Origin: Letharia columbiana
Taxonomy: Eukaryota; Ascomycota; Lecanoromycetes; Lecanorales; Parmeliaceae
Direction of reading: 5' to 3'
DNA length: 64,000 bases
NCBI RefSeq assembly: GCF_014066305.1
Contig: NW_023501047.1
Location: 1,054,001 to 1,118,000 of the forward strand
A program made the position numbers and the translations under genes. Each line of letters begins with the position of its first letter. The stretch's first letter is position 1. The notes beneath the pieces were generated by a model that worked only from the letters and a program-made list of their open reading frames with translations, was not told the origin of the DNA and made no database searches. This document shows, piece by piece, positions 56,673 to 64,000 of this stretch.

Positions 56673-59600
56673 ATGGGAGACGAAGTCAAGATAGACAAGG
56701 ACACCTTCAACAATCGGCTCTCACACTTTGTTTCGACATGGAAGGGCGACAAACGACAGTCGAACGACGCGTTGTTCGGCGGCGTGGGATCCATAGTGGT
56801 TCTCTTGGGTAGGAATGAGGATAGTCAGTCGTTTCAGAAGAACAACGCCATGCACGTATGTGCTACTACTAGAATGTCCCTTGACGTCAAGAGCTTACAC
56901 AGGTGATTGCAGTTCTGGCTACTTGGATATGAGTTTCCTGCTACTCTAATGATCTTCACATTGGAGTCCCTCTATATCGTCACTACTTCGAAGAAAGGTA
57001 CGTGGCAGCCGAGCTGCGCGCGGCTTCTGGACTGACTTGAAATTTTCTAGCTAAACACCTTGAGCCTCTGAAGGGTGGCAAGGTCCCGATCGAGATCCTT
57101 GTCCGCGGCAAGGACGCGGAACAGAATGCGAAGCAGTTTGAGAAGTGCCTCGATGTCATCAAAGGCGCAGGAGTACGTTACATGGTCCATTGTAGTTGCT
57201 GTACAGGTTCGCTGACATCGTTCAGAAGAAAGTTGGGATCATTGCCAAGGATGCCTCAGCAGGGCCATTTGCGGAGGAGTGGAAGAAGGCTTATGGTGAC
57301 ATCTCAAAAGAGGTTGAAGAAGTCGACATCTCCCTGGCTCTTTCAGGAGCCGCCTTTGCAGTGAAGGATGAAAACGAGCTGGTGGGTCCCCCAATGCGTA
57401 TCCATGTTCAGCTCAGAAGGTCGCTTATACTGAGCAGCGGAATATGCGAAACGCGTCAAGGGCTTGTACGGGACTTCTATCAGAGTTCTTCGTCGAGGAG
57501 ATGTCAGGAATCCTGGATGCGGAGAAGAAAGTGACGCATAAAGAACTCTCGGATAAGATTGACCAGAAGCTCGATGACCAGAAATTTTTCCGAAATCTGA
57601 AGACCAAGCTACCATCTGATTTCGACAACAGCCAGCTTGACTTTATGTACGGACCAATGGTTCAGAGCGGTGGGAACTACGACCTTAAATTATCAGCGGC
57701 TTCTGACACTAACAATCTACATCCCGGTATTATCATCGCTGGTCTTGGCCTTCGGTACAAGAGCTACAGCTCGATGGTAGCTCGCACGTTCTTGGTGGAT
57801 CCCAACTCGTCTCAGGAAGCGAATTACAAAGTGCTTCACAGCATACAAGATACGCTCATTCAGGAGGCGAGGGAGGGTGTTGTCATCAAAGACCTTTACA
57901 ACAAAGCCCTGAATATCATCAAGACAAAGAAGCCGGAACTGGAGAAACATTTCCTGAAGAGTATAGGTGGGGGGATTGGTATCGAGAGTCGGGACTCAAC
58001 CCTCATTATAAACGCAAAGAATACCAGACAGCTTAAGGATGGAATGACACTGAATATCGCCCCTGGCTTCACCGACATTGAGAACCCAAGTCCTCAGGAC
58101 AAGAAAAGCAAAGCTTATACACTCTTCGTATCGGACACTATCCGCGTCAAGGGACGATCCGAAGGCTCTGCCAACTTTACCAATGCCGCGGCATTGGAGC
58201 TCGGGGCAGTATCATTCTACTTCAAGGATGAAGAGGAAGAAGAAACGCCGGCGCAGAAGTCGAAAGCCAAGAAAGATCCCAAAATTGGAGCTGTGGCATC
58301 TAGCAACGTGGTGAAGACGAAGCTTCGTGCTGACCGCGCAAAACAGGTGGACGAAGGAGCAGAAGCACGGAGACGAGAGCATCAGAAGGAACTCTCCCAG
58401 AAGATCCAGCAGAATGGCTTGGAGCAGTACAGCGAGGCAATCGGCGATGCGAATGGGGTGACACAGAAGAAATTCAAGAAATTTGAGTCTTACAAACGGG
58501 ACAATCAGTTTCCTTCAAGGGTGGCAGACCTCTCGATCGTAGTCGATGTCAAGGCTTCAACAATTGTATTGCCAATCATGGGCCGGCCTGTGCCATTCCA
58601 TATCAATACGATCAAGAACGCCAGCAAAAGTGACGAAGGAGAATTCTCCTATCTGCGAATCAATTTTCTCTCGCCTGGGCAGGGTGTTGGCAGGAAAGAC
58701 GACCAGCCTTTCGAGGATGCAACAGCACACTTTGTGAGAAGCTTGACTTTCAGATCTACGGATTCAGATCGAATGCAGGATATCGCACAGCAGATAACCG
58801 ACCTCCGAAAGAACGCTGTGCGTCGAGAACAGGAGAAGAAAGAGCTGGAAGACGTGGTTGAGCAGGACAAGCTCAGTGTTGTCCGAAGTATGTATTTTGA
58901 TCCTGTCTTGAAGACAGATTACTAACATCACCCAGACCGTAAGCCAGTGGGTCTCGACAATGTCTTCGCCCGGCCTGGCCTTGACGGCAAGCGTATCGCT
59001 GGTGAACTGGAGATCCATAATAACGGTCTCCGCTACCACGACCATCGTGGCAGTCAAATTGACATCCTCTTCAGTAACATGAAGCATCTCTTCTTTCAAC
59101 CCTCTACGCACGAGCTGATCGTCATCATACACATTCATCTGAGAGATCCGATCATGATTGGAAAGAAGAAGGCCAAAGATGTGCAATTTTATCGCGAAGC
59201 CACGGATATGGCGTTTGATGAGACCGGAAACCGAAAGCGGAAGCACCGTTATGGTGATGAAGAGGAGTTCGAGCAGGAGCAGGAGGAGAGAAGACGACGA
59301 GCGCAGCTTGACAAAGTCTTCAAGAATTTCGCAGAGAAGATAACGGCCGCTGATTCAGATTCCAAGGGGGTCGACATTCCATTCCGAGATCTGGGCTTTA
59401 GCGGTGTACCTAACCGCTCGAACGTGCTATGCCAGCCCACTACTGACTGCCTGGTGCAACTGACGGAGCCGCCTTTCATGGTACTCACCCTAGAAGAGAT
59501 TGAGATCGTCCATCTGGAACGTGTACAATTTGGCTTGAAGAACTTTGATATGGTCTGCATCTTCAAAGATTTCAATCGACCGCCTGTCCACATCAACACA

Positions 59601-60017
59601 GTACCAGTGGAGAGCCTGGAGGCTGTCAAAGACTGGCTCGACTCCGTCAATATCCCATACAGCGAAGGTCCTCTGAATCTCAATTGGGGCACTATCATGA
59701 AGACTGTGATTGCGGACCCTCACCAGTTCTTTGTCGACGGTGGTTGGTCGTTCCTGACCATGGAATCTGACAATGAAGACGAGGAAGACGAGGAGGAAGA
59801 GTCCGCGTTCGAAATGTCGGACTCTGATCTCGCTGCTGACGTGTCTGAGTCCGAGGACGAATCGGAGTTCGATGACGACGCTTCTGCTGATGAAGGTGAC
59901 GCAAGCGACGATGAGAGTGGTGGAGAGGACTGGGATGAGCTTGAGAAGAAAGCTAAGAAGAAGGACAGAGAGGGTGGTTTGGAAGATGAGGATTCCGGAA
60001 GGAAGAAGAAGCGGTAG
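56673..60017 (+). CDS. SPT16: FACT complex subunit Spt16 (histone chaperone)
   Basis: Exons 56673-56855, 56913-56997, 57051-57172, 57226-57381, 57438-58887 and 58936-60017 encode 1025 residues, the normal length. Domains in order: the N-terminal aminopeptidase-like domain ([14 protein letters not shown], then [55 protein letters not shown]), the dimerisation/Pob3-binding middle domain ([34 protein letters not shown]), the tandem PH-like histone-binding domain ([63 protein letters not shown]) and a strongly acidic C-terminal tail (about 955-1010) followed by a basic KKKR end. FACT moves nucleosomes during transcription and replication. Intron 4 is placed to join DENEL to RNMRNASRA. Confidence 0.97.
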
Positions 60018-61346
60018 ATTGCCTTTACTGATTGGGGAACATTTACCTTTGATCATCCACTTGATACGAGACTCGTCCTGGGCAGTTGTGTGTTTGACAG
60101 CCCACAGACGCAAGTTTCTCGGGCATTAAGCGTTGGTTAATTCCATCTGACGACGTGGTGTTAGTCATTGAGCAGCCTTTTGAATAGACAAGGATCACGA
60201 TGAAATACCCTTTGCATATTGAGTCATTTCAGACCCAGCACGGATTGGATTGAGGCATGGTCTCGGCGCTTCGTCTTTCAGATCCCGAACGTGTCCACTA
60301 CTGGCTGCCACCAAGCTCCAGAGGTCCTTCCAGCCTAGCCACGACCGTCCTTATTCCTTCTCCAGCATCAAACCCACCAACTGGACTCGCGTCCACACGC
60401 CCTGAACAGACGGTCCAGACCCACGCTACTGCAAAGCACTTCGAACGGCTCGCTAGACAATTAGACAATGTCCCTATCATTCATGAAGCTGTTTATGAAT
60501 CTGCTCCAACCTTCCAATGCGAAGCAATGGGGAAGGGTGCCCATAGGCACATTTTGTTTTTTCACTCCATCCAAGTCTGTGTTCAATGGCTCCCTCACCT
60601 CCAGCAGTGTCCCTTGCCAAAAGACCAAACCCCTCCCTCTATCGAAAACCGTGCCCGTTGATCGAAGCCACCGGAACTGTGCCGCCGCCTGTGAGATCTC
60701 CCACAGCTTCAAACCCGGCTCAGAACCAACGATGTCTCGCAATCCAATCAGATCTACATTCAAACCCAACCAACATCAATACCCACCCCAAAAAAAACAA
60801 AAACCAACCCATCCATCCAAAACCCAATCTCCAAAATGGCCTCCGCATTCCTCCCCCCAACTCCCCTCCGTCCCAGACACCGCACTCCCAGACCGCCAAT
60901 GCCCCCCCCCCCCCTCCAGCTGCCACGAGCCCGCCCTACTCCCCCACCCTCCCCTCCTCCCACCCCATCGACTCCACCCGCCTCTCCCACCGGCTCCACC
61001 CCAGCCCCGCCTCTCAACCACCCGCCTCCCCGCCGCCCCAACCCCCTCAACCCCCCACGTGCCGCCGCCGCCGCCCCACCGCCGATCACTCATCCCCTCC
61101 TCCTCGGCCCCCGCGATCCAGCATCATCATCATCATCATCATCATCATCGTCCCCGCCGCCGACAACGGCGCGCTCTTTGCGAAAGGACGCCGGCAGCCG
61201 GCAGCTCTCGCGCTCCTGTCGGGATCTTTTGGCCGTTGACGGGTTCTCGGTCCGTCGGCGTCGGTTTGGGGGGTTTTTGTGCCTTGAGTGCGGTTGGGGT
61301 GGGGGCGGGGGCTGAGGTTGGGGTTGGGGTTGGATTTGGATTTTAA

Positions 61347-61387
<41 letters not shown>

Positions 61388-61787
61388 GGGGGACGGGGGA
61401 CGGGGGACGGGTTTTGATGAGGTTGGGGTGGGTGTTGGGTGAGGGTGTAGAGGGGGGGGTTGATGAGGTTGGGGTGTTGGGTGGGGGTGTTAGGTGAGGG
61501 TGTAGAAGGGGGAAGGGGGAAAAATTGGTAAGGAGGGTGGAAGTGACGAGTGGGAACACGGTAGGTAGACAAATCCTCGCGCACTCGACAATCTTTCCAA
61601 AGCAGCGGTGCCGCTCACCGTAATTTCCAAACGCCGAACGCAACAACGGGGCGGTACGTTCGACACGTGCATGTGTTTTTCCTACCCCATCCTCCTTCCT
61701 ATAAAGAGAAAAAAGCGCTGCAATATCCCCCTATCCCCCCCCCCCCGCCCACAACCGATGCTCCCATCCCCCATCCCCCAATCGACC
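60018..61787. repeat. Low-complexity intergenic region with long homopolymer runs
   Basis: No gene supported; long open frames here are artefacts of C- or G-rich composition. It contains C runs near 60903-60914 and 61735-61746, a CAT trinucleotide repeat at about 61121-61149, a 39-base G run at 61347-61385 followed by four GGGGAC units, and G-rich GGGTTGGGGTGTTGGGT-like sequence to about 61530. The G-rich strand has strong G-quadruplex potential. Confidence 0.7.
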
Positions 61788-62337
61788 TCAAAACCCCAAC
61801 CGGAACAGACCGAACATATTCTTCATCCGCGCCAACTGATCCGGCGAAAACCGACTGTAGCTATACCGCACCGAGCGAGTGCAGATGTCAGTCCCTGTTT
61901 TTTGCAAATGTTCCCAATTCCCAATCCCCCAACCCCCCCCCCCCCCCCCCCCCCACACCCTCCCGTGTTCTCCCCACGGTTCGCACATTTTCAGGGTTCG
62001 CAGCGGGGGTGGGGTGGGGGGAAGAAGAGAAGAGAGAGAGAAGGAGAGCGGATCCGAGACTTACCACGCGTCGGTCGAGTAATCCATGTAGTTGCTGACC
62101 GGGTCCAGACCCGGCGAGCCGGGACAGCTGTCCTTGCCCGTGGGACAGCCCGTCGTGCTCTGGCTCTCCTGCGGCGTGTCGTCGCAGTAATCGCCCGGGT
62201 CGCCGGTCGCGCACGTGTTGTCCTGGGCGGACGGGCGAGTCAGTCGGTCGGTCGGTCAGTTGGTCAGAACCCATTTTCTCGAAACGAGCACGACGGCCAT
62301 CGGGATTGTTGTTCGGGGTGATGGAGAGAGAGAAAGA

Positions 62338-62370
<33 letters not shown>

Positions 62371-63223
62371 AAAGGCGACGAAACAGACCTGAAAAGTATG
62401 CAACAAGCCGAACCAATGCCCCACCTCATGCACGGCCGTCTTCCCCAAATTGTACCCGAAGGCCGGGACCGGGGCCTTGGGCATGCTGCCCGCGAGCACG
62501 TTGCACCCGTCGGTGGCGTAGTCCAGGGTCGGGTACTCGAGCGCCAGCCCGGCCGGGCCCGGGTACGTGATGGTGGTCGGCAGGGTGCAGTAGCCGAGCA
62601 GGGTGGAGGCGGCCGTGTAGGCGTAGGGGGCGGCCGAGAGGTTGGTCTGGAAGTAGAGGTTCAGGGCCTCGTAGCTGCCGCGGCGGAGGGAGCGCTTCAT
62701 CGGGGTCGAGGAGGCGTCCGTGGCCCAGGCGTCGTTGACGGTCCAGGTCGTCGAGATGAGTTTGAAGGCGATGCCGGCGGGGCGGTAGAGGCTGGTGAGG
62801 ATGGAGACCTGGCGGGTTTGTCAATTCACAAGGAGAGTGGAGAGTGAGGAGGGGGGGGGAGATGGGTGAGAAGAGGAGTACCTGGCTGGAAACCATGGCG
62901 GTCCGCACGCTGGGTGGGTAGTGGTCCATTTGGTCGATTGTGGAGACGAAGTGTATGTATGTTTGTACCACGATCGGCGAGCTTGCCTGTCGTTCCTGGT
63001 TGCCGTGTCGGGACTGCTCGAGGAAATCGGCGTGTGCTTGGCGGAGCTCATCGCTGGGGCCACGAGTGCCGCATACTTGGGTGACGTTTTGAAAAAGGTT
63101 GACATTTCGACCTACAGTGCCGAGGGTTCGCTTGTCAAGAAGGTCGACACTAGCACCAGCGGGATGGGCAGAGCTGGGAATGGCAGCAGTGGAGAGGAAA
63201 ATGAACACTATTGGAAGAAGCAT
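61788..63223 (-). CDS. Secreted M43-family (pappalysin-like) metalloprotease
   Basis: Exons 63223-62882, 62808-62389, 62222-62065 and 61854-61788 encode 328 residues. The N-terminus [20 protein letters not shown] is a signal peptide. The zinc site [11 protein letters not shown] (His241, Glu242, His245, His251) is the HExxHxxGxxH of metzincins. [20 protein letters not shown] and the Met-turn [10 protein letters not shown] place it in the fungal MEP1-like M43 family. The C-terminus [17 protein letters not shown] is rebuilt by splicing over a 210-nt last intron that contains a 22-base C run (61933-61954). Intron 2 (166 nt) is rich in CT repeats and GACC repeats. Role: extracellular protein degradation, often linked to host or litter colonisation. 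The last acceptor (gctacag) was chosen because a nearer one gives an immediate stop. Confidence 0.88.
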
Positions 63224-63757
63224 GATGCAATCGTCCTATATTTCTGAGGGAATCGGTCGGCAAGGGGTAACCTTGGAACGCAAAGTAGACGTTTATGAAG
63301 TATCAAAAGGAGAGAAGTCTTTGTCGTGTTATACACCTCTACAGGAGAAGAGCTCAAAAGGGCATCTCAGAGCATCGGAGGTGGTACCGCTGGGGCTTCC
63401 ACAATGTCAACCGAAGCAAAGATTGCAAAGGTCCTCTGCTCTCAGCGGCGCCTTCCTGTGTGCATGAACCTTGCATTGAATCTGAAGCTCAGTGGACTGC
63501 ATCCGGATTCCCTAGGGTGAGTACAAAGGGATTCTTGTTGCTTTCCCAACGCCACCACCACCACTACCACCACTCCCCATCTTTAGGGCAGATCAACATC
63601 CCAGGCCAAAAATGTTGCAAACGAGGTTGTTTGGAAAGGAAATACCAAATTCTAGATTGCTATGCCCTTTTCAGCTGCGCCTGTTCAAAATATCACCAGA
63701 ACGCCAAACATTATTCCGGCAAAACGCACGTCGAGACGACGACGTTATATAAGTAGG
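63224..63757. other. Intergenic region
   Basis: Nothing supported; a CCACCACCACTACCACCACT-like run lies at about 63551-63572. Confidence 0.4.
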
Positions 63758-64000
63758 TCATGCTGCATCATTACCTGGTCTTGAAATCCCGGTTGCGGTC
63801 GCTGTGCTGGGTTGGTCATTGTTCCATGACAAATAGGTATGGTCTCCGAGTTTGCTACATGGACGATATCGTCAGTCCGGCCAGCCACGATGTAGGAAAG
63901 TCTCCATTATACGTACCGGGGCTTAATGAGATGGGTCACTGTGAATAAGGCGCCGAGGACAATGCAGATGCCACCAACTGCCACATACGCTATCCCAAGG
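63758..64000 (-). CDS. Cdc50/Lem3-family flippase subunit, 3' end (partial)
   Basis: Two exons are visible: 64000-63917 (continuing outside the window) and 63854-63758, with a 62-nt intron (phase 2, gtacgt donor). The joined reading LGIAYVAVGGICIVLGALF is the second membrane helix and it runs on through TVTHLIKPRKLGDHTYLSWN, the signature C-terminus of Cdc50 proteins (helix, then I-x-PRKLGDHxYLSWN). A 20-residue Ser/Thr-rich tail follows. These proteins are obligate partners of P4-ATPases that flip phospholipids. Only the end is present, so the subtype cannot be told. Confidence 0.85.

Noticed and set aside
60257..61646. Several long open frames on both strands
   Set aside because: They are Pro/Ser- or Gly-rich products of C/G-biased low-complexity DNA, without domains or splice structure.

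Overview
This window is nuclear DNA of a filamentous ascomycete (Pezizomycotina). The genes are compact, most introns are 44-70 nt with GT-AG ends and CTGAC/CTAAC-like branch sites, and the gene content is fungal: Erg4 sterol reductase, Vtc4 polyphosphate polymerase, a Pho80-type cyclin, the GID subunit Vid28, a PigL_N-type protein and fungal metalloproteases. AT-rich islands and CpA-to-TpA-type nonsense changes suggest past repeat-induced point mutation. The strongest lineage hint is a set of near-duplicate introns (introner-like elements), which are best known from Dothideomycetes. All models come from reading the sequence, and splice sites were chosen by phase and family conservation.

Layout. 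1-10.7 kb: 3' end of an MFS transporter (+), a large SIM/AT-hook/WD40 protein (+), a small MARVEL-like membrane protein (-) and O-acetylhomoserine sulfhydrylase (+). 11-21.3 kb is an accessory region: a broken secreted-protein gene, an aspzincin-like secreted metalloprotease (-), a Cys/Thr-rich secreted protein (+), a PigL_N/ankyrin-type protein (+), an AT-rich island and a truncated wax-synthase-like pseudogene (+). 22-28.9 kb: peroxisomal-type acyl-CoA synthetase (+), a broken esterase (-), a Nudix hydrolase with membrane segments (-) and a small orphan (+). 29.6-36.6 kb: Vtc4 (+), an unknown conserved-looking protein (+) and a Pho80-type cyclin (-); Vtc4 and the cyclin belong to phosphate homeostasis. 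37.9-47.6 kb: Vid28/ARMC8 (+), fructosamine-kinase-like (+), an ABM-like pseudogene (+), dienelactone-hydrolase-like (-) and Erg4 (-). 48-60 kb is a housekeeping block: Mag2/RNF10-like RING protein (-), Ubp3/USP10 deubiquitinase (+), a m​itochondrial carrier (-) and the FACT subunit Spt16 (+). 60-64 kb: low-complexity DNA with long G and C runs, an M43 secreted metalloprotease (-) and the 3' end of a Cdc50/Lem3 flippase subunit (-).

Most notable result. Six introns of 144-160 nt, in three genes, are copies of two sequence families. Four sit in the carrier gene at 54389-56359. There, two copies flank a 19-nt exon, and two others lie back to back separated by one nucleotide. The best reading frame needs that nucleotide as a 1-nt exon, so that one Gln codon is assembled from three exons. 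The window also has three GC-AG introns (two in Vtc4, one in the dienelactone-hydrolase-like gene), a duplicated exon-intron module in the WD40 gene, a 38-bp-stem fold-back element at 47.8 kb and four decayed genes.
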